The notes: a model not told the origin generated them from the sequence alone. A stretch of DNA of 64,000 bases from Candidatus Saccharimonadota bacterium (GCA_017524405.1 JAFWSJ010000014.1:1-64000), one strand, 5' to 3'. Shown: positions 26,325 through 34,891, numbered from the stretch's first letter. Program-made: numbers and translations.

Positions 26325-27023
26325 CTATTTCTTAGCTTTGGCTGGCTTCTCGATATCGTAGCTAGCATTGAGGAGCTTGTAGGCGCAGGCTGCAACTGCG
26401 GCGCCGACGAGCGGAGCGACGATGAAGACCCAGACTTGGCTTAGAGCTTCTCCGCCAAGGATAACGGCTGGGGCGAGCGAGCGGGCTGGGTTAACGGACG
26501 TGCCAGTAAGAGTGATGCCGACCATATGTACGAAGGCGAGCGTCAAGGCAATGATGATGCCAGCGATGTTGCTATGCTCTTTGCGTGCGGTGACGTTGAG
26601 GATTACATAGACGAATACGAAGGTTAGGGTGATTTCGACGAGAATTGCGCCGACCATGCTGATTCCTGATGCGCTTAGCGCTTCGTAGCCGTTGGCGCCG
26701 AGGTTGTTGGTGCCGAGGTTAGTGCAGCTAAGGATTGCATATAGTAAGCCTGAACCAGCAAAGGCGCCAGCGATTTGGGCGATAACGTAGCCAATGAAAT
26801 CTTTGATGCTGAGTTTGCCATTAATGAGCATGGCGAGAGAAACGGCTGGGTTGACATGGCAGCCCGAAATCTTGCCAATCGTGTACGCGCCGACGATAAT
26901 TGCGAAACCGAAGGCGAGTGAGATGAGGAGAATGTTGCCCGTAAGGACAGCAGACCCACAGCCGAAGAGCACCAAAATACCCGTGCCCATAAACTCGGCA
27001 ATATATTTTTTGAGTTGTTGCAT
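26325..27023 (-). CDS. aquaporin-family channel
   Basis: A 232-aa MIP channel with six membrane helices and both half-helix signatures, N58-P-A60 in CHVNPAVS and N178-P-A-R181 in GTSVNPARS. The His in the second half (FVHMVGI) and Arg181 match the narrow selectivity filter of AqpZ-type water channels. The start is supported by AAAGGGAAA, with -10 TAAAAT upstream, divergent from the next gene. Confidence 0.93.
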   Translation of the reverse strand: MQQLKKYIAEFMGTGILVLFGCGSAVLTGNILLISLAFGFAIIVGAYTIGKISGCHVNPAVSLAMLINGKLSIKDFIGYVIAQIAGAFAGSGLLYAILSCTNLGTNNLGANGYEALSASGISMVGAILVEITLTFVFVYVILNVTARKEHSNIAGIIIALTLAFVHMVGITLTGTSVNPARSLAPAVILGGEALSQVWVFIVAPLVGAAVAACAYKLLNASYDIEKPAKAKK

Positions 27024-27113
27024 AGAGTTTCCCTTTCAGGTTAATATTACTTTTATTTTAGCATAAGGGCTTTGATTTTTTACAAGAGATGTGCTAGAGT
27101 AAAAGAGTAATTT

Positions 27114-27434
27114 ATGGCTAAAACAAAAATATCGATAAAAAAGCGACGTCAGATTTTGCGCGATCTTAGTATCGCGTTCGGGATTTTGTCGTTTATTTTG
27201 GTATTTTTTGAATCATTATTGGCGCTCCGCGATGATTGGGATGATTTAAATATGGGCGCCGTCTTCGTCGCGCCGCTCTTCGCTTCGGTCGGCATGATGC
27301 TCGCGATTCTTAATATTGTGCGCTGCCATACGAAGTCGAAAGAAATAATTTGGGCACTAATTATGGTCGCCCTGTCTGCGCTGTTCTTCTGCTTCGTGAT
27401 GGTTTCGACTTCCGTGAAATATATGCATCTTTAG
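27114..27434 (+). CDS. small membrane protein, 106 aa
   Basis: A basic N-terminus (KKRRQILRDL) is followed by three hydrophobic segments at about 18-40, 47-67 and 78-98. Family unknown. It is a short monocistronic unit with no clear ribosome site and a -10-like TAGAGT about 13 nt before the ATG. Confidence 0.6.
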   Translation: MAKTKISIKKRRQILRDLSIAFGILSFILVFFESLLALRDDWDDLNMGAVFVAPLFASVGMMLAILNIVRCHTKSKEIIWALIMVALSALFFCFVMVSTSVKYMHL

Positions 27435-27444
27435 CTCCGGCAAC

Positions 27445-27476
27445 AAAAAACCGCCTCTTTCGAGGCGGATTTTTTA
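27445..27476. terminator. bidirectional terminator
   Basis: CCGCCTC-TTTC-GAGGCGG flanked by A6 and T6 between convergent genes. Confidence 0.88.
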
Positions 27477-28001
27477 TAGACTTGCTTCAACGGCTGCCCA
27501 GGTTGCGTCTGGATTATCTGCTGGAATAATCACGGTGACCTGATCGCCAACCTTAATGCGGAAATACGTAACGGAAGCGTAGAGAATCTTGTACTCCTTG
27601 CCATTTACCTCGACGAAGTACTGATCGTCATGGCTGGTGAGCGTACCGATAACGGTCTTGCGCTCGACTGGGCCAATCTGCTTGTAGAGGAACTTGCCGT
27701 TCTCGCCAATTGTGAGCTTCAAGATGTCGCCCTCAACGAGCTTCGACTTCGAAGCGTAGTTGGCTGGAACTGGGTAGTTCTTACCGTCTGGGCCGATCAT
27801 GATTTGGCCGTCAAAGACGCCCTCGATAATCTTGCCCTCCGGGCTTTCAGTTACGGTGCTGGACGGAGCAGTGATAATATCGCCATCGCCAAGCATGGAA
27901 GTTAATAATTCTTTAGCAGCAGAAAGATTAGTCTCTGCCTCGGTCAAAAGGCTACGTAGTCTTTTTATTTGTTTTTCTGGTAATTCAGACATACCTCGCA
28001 T
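27474..28001 (-). CDS. conserved-looking hypothetical, coiled coil plus beta domains
   Basis: A soluble 175-aa protein. Residues 7-40 form a likely helix (EKQIKRLRSLLTEAE), then two beta-rich domains with the motifs GVFDGQIMIGPDGKNYPVP and VEGDILKLTIGENGKFLYK, and a C-terminal KVGDQVTVIIPADNPDATW. The pattern is that of OB-like small barrels after a helix, seen in hypothetical proteins of CPR bacteria; no function is known to me. Two in-frame ATGs (28001, 27992) are possible starts. Confidence 0.7.
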   Translation of the reverse strand: MRGMSELPEKQIKRLRSLLTEAETNLSAAKELLTSMLGDGDIITAPSSTVTESPEGKIIEGVFDGQIMIGPDGKNYPVPANYASKSKLVEGDILKLTIGENGKFLYKQIGPVERKTVIGTLTSHDDQYFVEVNGKEYKILYASVTYFRIKVGDQVTVIIPADNPDATWAAVEASL

Positions 28002-28171
28002 CCCTGTCTGTTAGTTTTATTAATTCTATAATATATCTTTTCAGGTAAATGTGTCAATGCGCGAATTTTTTATTTTTTCCACACGAATAACAGGAGTGAG
28101 GTGATTTTTGTTGTATTTTTTACCATTGACAATTTGTTTCTTGAGAATTATGAGGGTTTTGAAATTAATAG

Positions 28172-28197
28172 AGCCTAGCGGTTTTTGCCGCTAGGCT
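28172..28197 (-). other. strong hairpin after the 162-aa gene
   Basis: AGCCTAGCGG and CCGCTAGGCT form a perfect 10-bp stem. On the minus strand it is followed by CTATTAATTTC, a poor T-run, so it may be a weak terminator or a 3'-stabilising structure. No gene was seen in the AT-rich sequence between it and 28001. Confidence 0.6.
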
Positions 28198-28210
28198 ACT
28201 AAATGAGGAA

Positions 28211-28699
28211 TTAGTCCGCGCCGACGCCCATTGAATGAACATTTATCATACGTCCATCCTTAACGCACATATGGATTCGTCCTTTTGCAGTTGAACTTAC
28301 TACGATCCTATTACCTCTTATGAGGCAGTGTGTTAAGTAATCGTCGTCTCTATCGCTATGCGTGTGGTCATCTAGGAGACAGTAAGTACCGTCCGGATAA
28401 GAAGCTATTGCTTTGGCCGTATAGTACTCTTTGCTGTTGATTTTTGTTCTCTGGCCACCGTATATCCTTAGATATAGCACCATTCCAGTCTTTTCGAATC
28501 GAAACAGGTAGAGGCCAGCTAGAATATGAATGTCTTCACTTTCCCCTTCCACGTCGTATTCGGTGACATAGTATGGCCATTCCTTGAATCTTCTTGCGAA
28601 TCTCCAAATGGCGTTCTGTGTCCGGAGCGGTATGCAACTAAAGAGCAGCGAACTCCTCTTAAGGTGCGTTTTCTTCCTCATCTTAATCATGTTTTTCAT
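28211..28699 (-). CDS. hypothetical protein, 162 aa
   Basis: Unrecognised soluble protein: a basic N-terminus (MKNMIKMRKKTHLKRSS), then a probable mixed alpha/beta domain with LYLFRFEKTGMVLYLRIYGG, YCLLDDHTHSDRDDD and GRIHMCVKDGRMI. The DDHTHSDRDDD cluster could bind metal, but no known motif is met. The AAGGTGGG site sits before the ATG, inside an overlapping 12-codon micro-ORF. Driven by a perfect consensus promoter; codon use differs from neighbours. Confidence 0.65.
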   Translation of the reverse strand: MKNMIKMRKKTHLKRSSLLFSCIPLRTQNAIWRFARRFKEWPYYVTEYDVEGESEDIHILAGLYLFRFEKTGMVLYLRIYGGQRTKINSKEYYTAKAIASYPDGTYCLLDDHTHSDRDDDYLTHCLIRGNRIVVSSTAKGRIHMCVKDGRMINVHSMGVGAD

Positions 28700-28734
28700 C
28701 TATTATCCCACCTTTCTGCAATGAATCGAAACAT
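28696..28734 (-). CDS. micro-ORF (12 aa) overlapping the next start
   Basis: ATG TTT CGA ... AGA TGA encodes MFRFIAERWDNR. Its stop overlaps the ATG of the 162-aa gene (ATGA), and it contains that gene's ribosome site. The arrangement parallels 253-297 and 12892-12939. Confidence 0.35.
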   Translation of the reverse strand: MFRFIAERWDNR

Positions 28735-28753
28735 GTCTATCGGATATACCCTT

Positions 28754-28782
28754 ATTATATCAAAAAACTTATGTTTTGTCAA
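28754..28782 (-). promoter_or_regulatory. perfect consensus promoter
   Basis: TTGACA (28777-28782), 17 nt, TATAAT (28754-28759) on the minus strand, giving a transcript start near 28747 and a 48-nt leader. Confidence 0.85.
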
Positions 28783-28804
28783 GACCTAACAGGGGCGAGA
28801 CAAG

Positions 28805-28832
28805 AAAATACCCTCCGGGCGGAGGGTATTTT
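28805..28832 (-). terminator. terminator of the rplJ-rplL operon
   Basis: AAAATACCCTCC/GGAGGGTATTTT, a 12-bp stem with a 4-nt loop. Confidence 0.88.
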
Positions 28833-28869
28833 CGGAAGATAACATTTTCTGACTTTAAAAGAGTTGAAC

Positions 28870-29250
28870 TTAAGCGAGTTCGACAGTTGCGCCGGCTTCT
28901 TCGAGAGCCTTCTTGAGGGCTTCTGCTTCGTCCTTAGCAACCTTTTCCTTGACGTTTGCTGGAGCACCGTCAACGATAGCCTTAGCTTCGCCAAGACCGA
29001 GACCGGTAGCTTCCTTAACTGCCTTGATGACAGCGATCTTCTGAGCACCTGCATCCTTGAGGACAACAGTGTATTCGCTCTTCTCTTCAGCGGCAGCAGC
29101 ACCACCTTCAGCTGGAGCAGCAGCTACAGCGACAGCGGCAGCAGCTGGCTCAATGCCGTATTCGTCCTTGAGGACGTTCTTAAGCTCGTTAACTTCGAGG
29201 ACGGTGAGCTTGACCAATTCCTCTGCGATTTTCTTAACATCAGCAGCCAT
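28870..29250 (-). CDS. rplL: 50S ribosomal protein L7/L12
   Basis: A 126-aa stalk protein: N-terminal dimerisation helix pair, an Ala-rich hinge at about 37-55 and the C-terminal factor-binding domain with [20 protein letters not shown]. It recruits translation factors. The partner rplJ lies 58 nt upstream in the same operon. Confidence 0.97.
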   Translation of the reverse strand: MAADVKKIAEELVKLTVLEVNELKNVLKDEYGIEPAAAAVAVAAAPAEGGAAAAEEKSEYTVVLKDAGAQKIAVIKAVKEATGLGLGEAKAIVDGAPANVKEKVAKDEAEALKKALEEAGATVELA

Positions 29251-29308
29251 TTTAGACTCCTTTACATATTAAATAGTTAATAGTTCCCCCCGAATTGTGA
29301 TTGCAAAC

Positions 29309-29833
29309 TTAGGCGTTTGCCTTGTCGGCAACACCATCGAGCAAAGCGTGCAAATTGCCAGAAAGGCCATTCGTAACGTCGTTGACTGGGCTGAGAAGCA
29401 TGTCCACAACCTGGCCAATGAGCTGCTCTTTGCTTGGAAGCTTGGAGAGTCCCACGACTTCCTGCTCGGATAGGTTCTTGCCGTCGCCAGCAAAGGCACC
29501 CTTGAGCTCGAGCATAGTGTGCTCTTTTGCGAATTTCGCGAGCACCTGTGCTGGGGCAACTTCGTCCTCGCCAGAAATGGCGTAGAGAAGCTGACCTTCG
29601 AGCGCAGTAGTATCGGTGTCTTTGTAAGCCGCGATTTCGCCCATAGCAACACGGACGAGGCGGTTCTTGACGACCTTGATTTGTACGCCGCTTTCGCGAG
29701 CCAAAGCGCGAAGTTCTTGCATTTCCTTGACCGTGAGGCCCTGATACTTTGCAAAAACGGTCATCTTGGCATCGGAAAGAATCTCGTTTAAGTCGGCAAC
29801 CAATTGTTGTTTCTTATCTTTGCTAATTGCCAT
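29309..29833 (-). CDS. rplJ: 50S ribosomal protein L10
   Basis: A 174-aa protein that anchors L7/L12 dimers to the ribosome; residues such as TVFAKYQGLTVKEMQELR and KVVKNRLVRVA match L10. The stop is TAA. A structured L10 leader lies upstream, through which L10-L12 represses the operon. Confidence 0.96.
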   Translation of the reverse strand: MAISKDKKQQLVADLNEILSDAKMTVFAKYQGLTVKEMQELRALARESGVQIKVVKNRLVRVAMGEIAAYKDTDTTALEGQLLYAISGEDEVAPAQVLAKFAKEHTMLELKGAFAGDGKNLSEQEVVGLSKLPSKEQLIGQVVDMLLSPVNDVTNGLSGNLHALLDGVADKANA

Positions 29834-29865
29834 AGATAGAAATCTCCTTTTGGTTATTATTGTTT

Positions 29866-29966
29866 TCGCCAGAAAATGTTAAGGCTCGTCACCATATTCT
29901 AGACAAAAAGAATTTAAGAATCCTCGGTGGCATAATTAAGTGTAAACACCGCCACTGTCTCTGGTA
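29866..29966 (-). ncRNA. ribosomal protein L10 leader
   Basis: On the minus strand GAGACAGTGGCGG pairs with GCCACCGAGG, closed by an outer CCAG/CTGG pairing before GCGAAAAC, and GACGAGCC lies between. This is the L10-leader layout known from many bacteria, where L10-L12 binds and represses rplJL. The -10 TATAAT is at 29976-29981. Confidence 0.85.
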
Positions 29967-30005
29967 ACTTCCGATATTATAGCAAAAATGTTAAAATAAT
30001 GCAAT

Positions 30006-30434
30006 ATGATTCGTATTATTGCGGGTGGCAAGAAATCTAATGGTTGGCTGGTTGAGGCTTGCGGCGAATATGAGAAGCGCCTGAAGAAGCCATTTGTGGC
30101 CAGTTGGGATTTTGTCGACGAAGAAAAACTCTCCGAGCGCGTGCTGCGTTTGCCTCGTGACGCGTTTGTCGTGCTGCTTGATGAACGTGGCGAGATCTTG
30201 TCTTCCCCTGAGCTATCGAACCGTATCTTGAAACCGCTCGAAACTGGACGTGAAGTCGTGTTTGTGCTGGGCGGCGCTTTTGGTCATTTCCCTGCCGAGA
30301 TGGTCGAGCGCGCAAATCTCGTTTGGAGCTTATCGAAATTAGTATTCCCGCATCAGATTTGTCGCCTAATTTTGGCCGAGCAGATTTACCGTGCGCAAGA
30401 GATTGCACTTGGTCATCCGTATCATCACGCCTAG
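30006..30434 (+). CDS. rlmH: RlmH, 23S rRNA pseudouridine-1915 N3-methyltransferase
   Basis: A 142-aa SPOUT methyltransferase. LLDERGEILSS, the knot glycine-rich loop FVLGGAFGH and the C-terminal SLSKLVFPHQICRLILAEQIYRA-type block with GHPYHH are diagnostic. A -10 TAAAAT ends 8 nt before the ATG, so the leader is nearly absent. The gene is divergent from the L10 leader and shares its promoter region. Confidence 0.95.
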   Translation: MIRIIAGGKKSNGWLVEACGEYEKRLKKPFVASWDFVDEEKLSERVLRLPRDAFVVLLDERGEILSSPELSNRILKPLETGREVVFVLGGAFGHFPAEMVERANLVWSLSKLVFPHQICRLILAEQIYRAQEIALGHPYHHA

Positions 30435-30435
30435 A

Positions 30436-30463
30436 TTGACATTTTGGTGTTTTGTGATATAAT
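30436..30463 (+). promoter_or_regulatory. near-consensus promoter without an obvious gene
   Basis: TTGACA (30436-30441), 16 nt, TATAAT (30458-30463). A transcript starting near 30470 would meet the terminator at 30488-30514, giving an RNA of about 45 nt. Confidence 0.65.
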
Positions 30464-30487
30464 GTAATTATTGAGTGATGCTTTATG

Positions 30488-30514
30488 AAAACCGGCCAAT
30501 CGGCCGGTTTTTTC
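30488..30514. terminator. bidirectional terminator
   Basis: AAAACCGGCC/GGCCGGTTTT, 10 bp with a 4-nt loop and T-run, between rlmH and the convergent membrane gene. Confidence 0.88.
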
Positions 30515-31059
30515 TATTCTATGTGTTTGCAGTTTTTGAACTGGAACAGGATGCCGATTGCGGCACTAACCGCGAGAATGATAAGGAAGTTTGGGTTGTG
30601 GGCGAGCGAGAACTGGAGCACGGAGTATTTCGCGATTAGTTTGCCACCGGAGAGCGCGGTGGTGATAATGCCGAGCGGCTTGATGAAGGATACCGCGATA
30701 ACGCCAACGATGACGCCGGCGGCGATTGCGAGTGCTATCCAGAGGACGTCGGTGAGCTGGAACGCGTCAATGATTGTGGTCGAAACTGCGAAGGTGGCGA
30801 CGGCAAAGATGCAGAGTTTTTCAAGGCTAAAGCCAAATACGCCTAGTACGACGCCGGCACAAATCGGGATGAGTTTCTGCCAGGTCGGGTCGGCCGTGAT
30901 GTGCGGCACGACGAGTGACGCGAGATAATAGCCAATGACGAACCAAATGATGACATAGGCGACGCGTTTTAGTTTGTAACCAAATAAGGCGAGAAATACG
31001 CCGATGGCTATGGCGATGAGTGCCTCGTAGCCAGATAAAAAGCTAAGATCGATATTCAT
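30514..31059 (-). CDS. multi-pass membrane protein (TMEM198-like)
   Basis: A 181-aa protein with about seven short hydrophobic helices and small-residue-rich turns (AIGVFLALFGYKLKRVAYVI, GVVLGVFGFSLEKL), similar in layout to the TMEM198/DUF4203 group; the match is by pattern only. The ATG at 31059 is chosen because TACAAT ends 6 nt before it. The promoter lies within the stop region of the EamA gene upstream. Confidence 0.6.
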   Translation of the reverse strand: MNIDLSFLSGYEALIAIAIGVFLALFGYKLKRVAYVIIWFVIGYYLASLVVPHITADPTWQKLIPICAGVVLGVFGFSLEKLCIFAVATFAVSTTIIDAFQLTDVLWIALAIAAGVIVGVIAVSFIKPLGIITTALSGGKLIAKYSVLQFSLAHNPNFLIILAVSAAIGILFQFKNCKHIE

Positions 31060-31063
31060 AAGC

Positions 31064-31969
31064 TTATTGTATGACAAAAATGCCGATGGCGCAAAGAATC
31101 ACAGCGATGATATGCGCGAGGACGTCGCGGCGATTGAGCTTCTCGCGACCGAATTTTGGCCAGATAATTGAGAAGATGATGCCGAATAGAAAAGTAAGGA
31201 TAAGCTCGGCGGCGTTCGTGAAGGCTGATGCGAGTGCTGCAATACCAAGAATGAGGCCGTAGCGGTACATGAAGTCGGCGGCCGTACAAATGATTTGGTT
31301 TAGTAGCGTGATAGTCATGTATTTTGCGCCGTCATGCTCCATGATGTAGTGATGGCGACGGCGGATTTTTGGAACGAAACTGATCAGGAGATCGGAGGCG
31401 CCGCGGCCAACGAGGAAGAATGTGAAAACCGTAATGAAATGCTCTTGGTGGCCGACGCGGACAGCGATGCCGCTCGATACGGTTGCGAAGATGACGTAGA
31501 TGATGAGTAACAATGCGGCGCGCATCTCCATGCGGCGAGAATTACGGCGCTTGGAAAGAATGACGACGATTGGAGCGAGCAAAATTAGAATGAAGCCGAG
31601 GATTTGCTGTGGACTAATACTCTCACTAAACAGCAAGAATCCGCCCGCCAAGAATAGGATTGGCTGAAGCTGATAAAAAATTGCGGCGCCGGTGGCGTTC
31701 TCGCCCTTTAATGCGTTGTAGTAGAAAATGCTGCCGACCGAGTGCAGGACGCCGGATAGGAGCAGGATTAGGATTGGTGCGCCGAAGTTAATTGAGTTAC
31801 CAAAACAAACAGCCAAAATTACTGCAAAAATGAGGTAAGTCGGGCCGTTGATGGCCTTCATGGCTTGTGGTGTGCGGTTCTTAAAAATGACGTCCGTAAG
31901 GTAGTTGTCGAAGAAGGCGCTGATGCCCCAAATCGCCGCTGCTGATAGACATAAAATTAACCAAAGCAT
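31064..31969 (-). CDS. EamA/DMT-superfamily transporter
   Basis: About 301 aa with ten membrane helices in two EamA repeats; the first ends with SGVLHSVGSIFYYNALKGENATGAAIFYQLQPI-type sequence, typical of drug/metabolite transporters. Substrate unknown. The start at 31969 lies 7 nt after TATAAT, so a leaderless mRNA is predicted; in-frame ATGs three and two codons earlier overlap the promoter. Confidence 0.85.
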   Translation of the reverse strand: MLWLILCLSAAAIWGISAFFDNYLTDVIFKNRTPQAMKAINGPTYLIFAVILAVCFGNSINFGAPILILLLSGVLHSVGSIFYYNALKGENATGAAIFYQLQPILFLAGGFLLFSESISPQQILGFILILLAPIVVILSKRRNSRRMEMRAALLLIIYVIFATVSSGIAVRVGHQEHFITVFTFFLVGRGASDLLISFVPKIRRRHHYIMEHDGAKYMTITLLNQIICTAADFMYRYGLILGIAALASAFTNAAELILTFLFGIIFSIIWPKFGREKLNRRDVLAHIIAVILCAIGIFVIQ

Positions 31970-32024
31970 TAGCATCATTATACAATAATGTGCTACAATA
32001 AGCTTATGTTAATGAGGAATTTTC

Positions 32025-33992
32025 GTGGGCTTCTTCGGTAATCTCTTTAAAAAGCCAAAGACCGAAGCGGTTTACGAGGTTAAGTCCCCTGACCGTAGGG
32101 TGGTTGCAACGTTCATGGTTGACCATGGGCAGATTTCTTATTTCGTCAAAAAGGATGACAAGATTATTTTGCGCAAGTCTCGCTTAGGCTTGCTCCTAAA
32201 GGATACAACTCCGCTCGCAGATAATTTTTCTATCGTGCGCGCTTATTCGCGTTCGGCCGATGAGACCTGGAAGGCTTTCTGGGGCGAGCAGCGCGTTATT
32301 CGCAATAACTACAATGAAACCGCGTTTTACCTCGAGGAAACCGAGAAGCCAAATCGTCTTTTGACCGTACGCTTTCGTCTCTACAATGATGGCGTGGCGT
32401 TCCGCTATGAAGTTCCGGCGCAACCGGCGATGGAGAGCATGGTTGTTGCCGATGAAATTACGGAGTTTTCAGTCGATTCGAATTCCCGCTCCTGGTGCAT
32501 TCCGGCTTACCAGCCAGATCGCTATGAATATGACTATACTGAGCACCCGGTTTATTCGTTGACAGATTCCGTTCATACGCCAATTACGATCCAGACGCCG
32601 GTTGGTTATTTTGTGGCGATTCACGAAGCTGCGCTCTACAACTACGGCTCGATGACTTTGAAACTAAACAACTCGTCTCTAAAGGCCGACATTACGCCAC
32701 TTTCTGATGGCATGCGCGCCTATGTCGAGTTGCCATTCTCGACGCCTTGGCGCACGATTACGATTGCGCAGGACGCGCTCGATCTTACGGTTTCTAGAAT
32801 GATTTTGAATCTCAATGATGCGCCACGCGACGACTTTTCGTGGGTTGAGCCGACCAAGTTCATGGGTATTTGGTGGGCGATGTATGTTGGCGAATGGACT
32901 TGGGCTCCTGGCGAGCGCCATGGCGCAACGACTGAGCATGCCATGCAGTATATTAATTCTTGCCGCAACCTCGGCATTCCTTCCCTTCTAATTGAGGGGT
33001 GGAATGACGGCTGGGAAGGCGATTGGCTCGAGAACGGCGTGAATAATAAATTCATGCAGTCGACGCCTGACTTCGACATGAAAGCCGTGACTGATTATGG
33101 CCGTAAGAATGGCGTTGAAATTATCGGCCACCACGAGACGGTCGGTTTTATCGATAATTACGAGGCGCAGCTTGAGGACGCCTATAAGTACCTAGCTCAG
33201 TATGGCATTCGCTACGTGAAGTCTGGCTATGCCGGTTCTAAGATGACGATCAATGGTCATCGCGAATTCCATCATTCTCAGCTTGGCGTGCTGCATTATC
33301 AGAAGGCTTTGGAGCTTGCGGCGAAGTATCATATTATGCTCGATGTTCATGAGCCGATTAAGGGGACTGGTATTGAGCGCACTTGGCCAAACTTGATGAC
33401 GCGCGAAGGTGCTCGCGGCCAGGAATATGAGGGCGGTGCTTTGGCTCCGTCGCACGCTTGCTATTTGCCGTTTACGCGCCTCTTAAGTGGTGGCATGGAT
33501 TATACGCCGGGTATTCTCGATGTCTCTAACTTCTCGAAGCGTATTGCCTCGACTTTGACGCGTCAGCTTGCCTACTACGTGACGATTTATTCTTCAATGC
33601 AGATGGCTGCTGACAGGCCGCAGGTCTACGAATCGCAGCATCCTGATCTCTTCCATTTCATTCGTGAAGTCCCTACGCGTTGGGAACAGACCGTTCCGCT
33701 GCTGGGTGAAATTGGTAAGTATTATGTTGTCGCGCGCCAACAATGGGAAGGCGCCGATTGGTATGTCGGTGGCGTAACGAATGAGGAAGGCCGCAAGCTC
33801 GATCTCTACTTTGACTACCTCGAACCAGGCGTAAACTACGTCGCTGTGATTTATCGCGACTCCGAGGATGCGCATTATCGCGACCATCAGCTAGGCTACA
33901 TTATCGAAGAGCGCATTGTTCGCCATGGCGACAAAATGGAAATGTATATCGCGCCGGGTGGTGGCTTCGCGATACATCTTAAGAAGCAATAG
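32025..33992 (+). CDS. glycoside hydrolase family 97
   Basis: A 655-aa GH97 enzyme: N-terminal beta-sandwich with FRLYNDGVAFRYEVP and the EQRVIRNNYNE block, then a (beta/alpha)8 barrel from about 270 with HHETVGF, YVKSGYAG and the catalytic segment DVHEPIKGTGIERTWP, and TREGARGQEYE (Glu443, Glu461). Conserved glutamates here fit the inverting SusB-type alpha-glucosidases. SusB-like enzymes are exported, whereas this one lacks a signal peptide and would be cytoplasmic. The GTG start follows GAGG; the promoter is TACAAT 24 nt upstream. Confidence 0.88.
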   Translation: MGFFGNLFKKPKTEAVYEVKSPDRRVVATFMVDHGQISYFVKKDDKIILRKSRLGLLLKDTTPLADNFSIVRAYSRSADETWKAFWGEQRVIRNNYNETAFYLEETEKPNRLLTVRFRLYNDGVAFRYEVPAQPAMESMVVADEITEFSVDSNSRSWCIPAYQPDRYEYDYTEHPVYSLTDSVHTPITIQTPVGYFVAIHEAALYNYGSMTLKLNNSSLKADITPLSDGMRAYVELPFSTPWRTITIAQDALDLTVSRMILNLNDAPRDDFSWVEPTKFMGIWWAMYVGEWTWAPGERHGATTEHAMQYINSCRNLGIPSLLIEGWNDGWEGDWLENGVNNKFMQSTPDFDMKAVTDYGRKNGVEIIGHHETVGFIDNYEAQLEDAYKYLAQYGIRYVKSGYAGSKMTINGHREFHHSQLGVLHYQKALELAAKYHIMLDVHEPIKGTGIERTWPNLMTREGARGQEYEGGALAPSHACYLPFTRLLSGGMDYTPGILDVSNFSKRIASTLTRQLAYYVTIYSSMQMAADRPQVYESQHPDLFHFIREVPTRWEQTVPLLGEIGKYYVVARQQWEGADWYVGGVTNEEGRKLDLYFDYLEPGVNYVAVIYRDSEDAHYRDHQLGYIIEERIVRHGDKMEMYIAPGGGFAIHLKKQ

Positions 33993-34335
33993 TAAGTGAA
34001 ATAATAGTGTCGTAACCGAAGCGCGAACGGACTTCGTAGCCTTTTTCTCGGAGCTTGTCGGCGGTCTCGGCGTCGAGTGGAGTCTTAGCGCTATTTTTGA
34101 CGCTAAAACGAATACCGTTTGCGGACGAGGACTGAGACAAGGTAATTTTGTCGCCCGCTTCGCAGTTCTTTAGGGCGCGTTTAATTTCGGTCGAGAAGAA
34201 AGTTGCGACCGTTTCGTCGTCTTCGACTTTGATGGATAAATCTTGGAAATCTAGGTTAATCGAAATCTTGCGGCGGCCGCATTTTTCGATAAGATCTTGA
34301 TAAATAGGAGAGATAATATCAATGATTCTGCTCAT
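33979..34335 (-). CDS. HATPase-like domain protein, stand-alone
   Basis: About 118 aa. The strand-turn pattern INLDFQDLSIKVEDDETV followed by a helix ending ALKNCEAGDKITLS and FSVKNSA resembles the first half of a histidine-kinase-type ATPase domain without its G-boxes, so nucleotide binding is doubtful. TATAAT ends 6 nt before the ATG at 34335 and overlaps the stop codon of the upstream gene. Its end overlaps the GH97 3' end by 14 nt. Confidence 0.55.
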   Translation of the reverse strand: MSRIIDIISPIYQDLIEKCGRRKISINLDFQDLSIKVEDDETVATFFSTEIKRALKNCEAGDKITLSQSSSANGIRFSVKNSAKTPLDAETADKLREKGYEVRSRFGYDTIISLTIAS

Positions 34336-34342
34336 GCCTATA

Positions 34343-34891
34343 TTATACACCAGGAGAGAATTGTTTTAGTTGCTCGCGGTGGCGTTTATAGAGCGGATCG
34401 TGGCTGCCCACTTCGCGCCAGAAGGCGTCGGAGTGATCCATGTGATTAATGTGAGCAAGCTCGTGGATTATTACGTAGTCACGAAGCGGTTCCGGGACTT
34501 TCATTAGTCCGATATTGAGCGAAATCGTACCGGAACTGCTGCGGCTACCCCAGCGGGTATTAGCGTGACTGAGGCGGATGCCGGAATATTTGTATCCGTA
34601 TTTTTTAGCCCAAAACTCTAGGCGATACGGTAGGTACTCGCGCGCTTTTTTAGCGAGAATCTTTTTCTGCGCATCGCGGGCGCGCTGAGTTGACGGATCT
34701 TTAACTGGTAACTTTTCTTTGATTTCTTTGCGCATCGAATTAAGGAAGCGCTTAGCGAGAAAATCTGAGACGCCGCTTGGCACGGTAATGGTGAGTTTGC
34801 CTGAGGTAGCGACCGTGAATTTGGCACGAGTGGACCAGGCGCTACGGCGCACTAAAACTTCCCCAAAATCTGGGTCTTTAAAACTCGACAT
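34343..34891 (-). CDS. YgjP-like metallopeptidase
   Basis: A 182-aa protein of the YgjP/DUF45 family: the RWGSRSSSGTISLNIGLM core followed by the zinc site H143-E-L-A-H147 and His153 in NHMDH. The M48/WSS-type motif is complete, so zinc-dependent hydrolysis is plausible; the substrate is unknown. Its ATG overlaps the stop of the P-loop kinase gene by one base. Confidence 0.88.
   Translation of the reverse strand: MSSFKDPDFGEVLVRRSAWSTRAKFTVATSGKLTITVPSGVSDFLAKRFLNSMRKEIKEKLPVKDPSTQRARDAQKKILAKKAREYLPYRLEFWAKKYGYKYSGIRLSHANTRWGSRSSSGTISLNIGLMKVPEPLRDYVIIHELAHINHMDHSDAFWREVGSHDPLYKRHREQLKQFSPGV

Noticed and set aside
33979-34335. Complete histidine kinase or anti-sigma kinase
   Set aside because: Only part of an HATPase-like pattern is present, and no G-box glycines or phosphoacceptor domain are visible.
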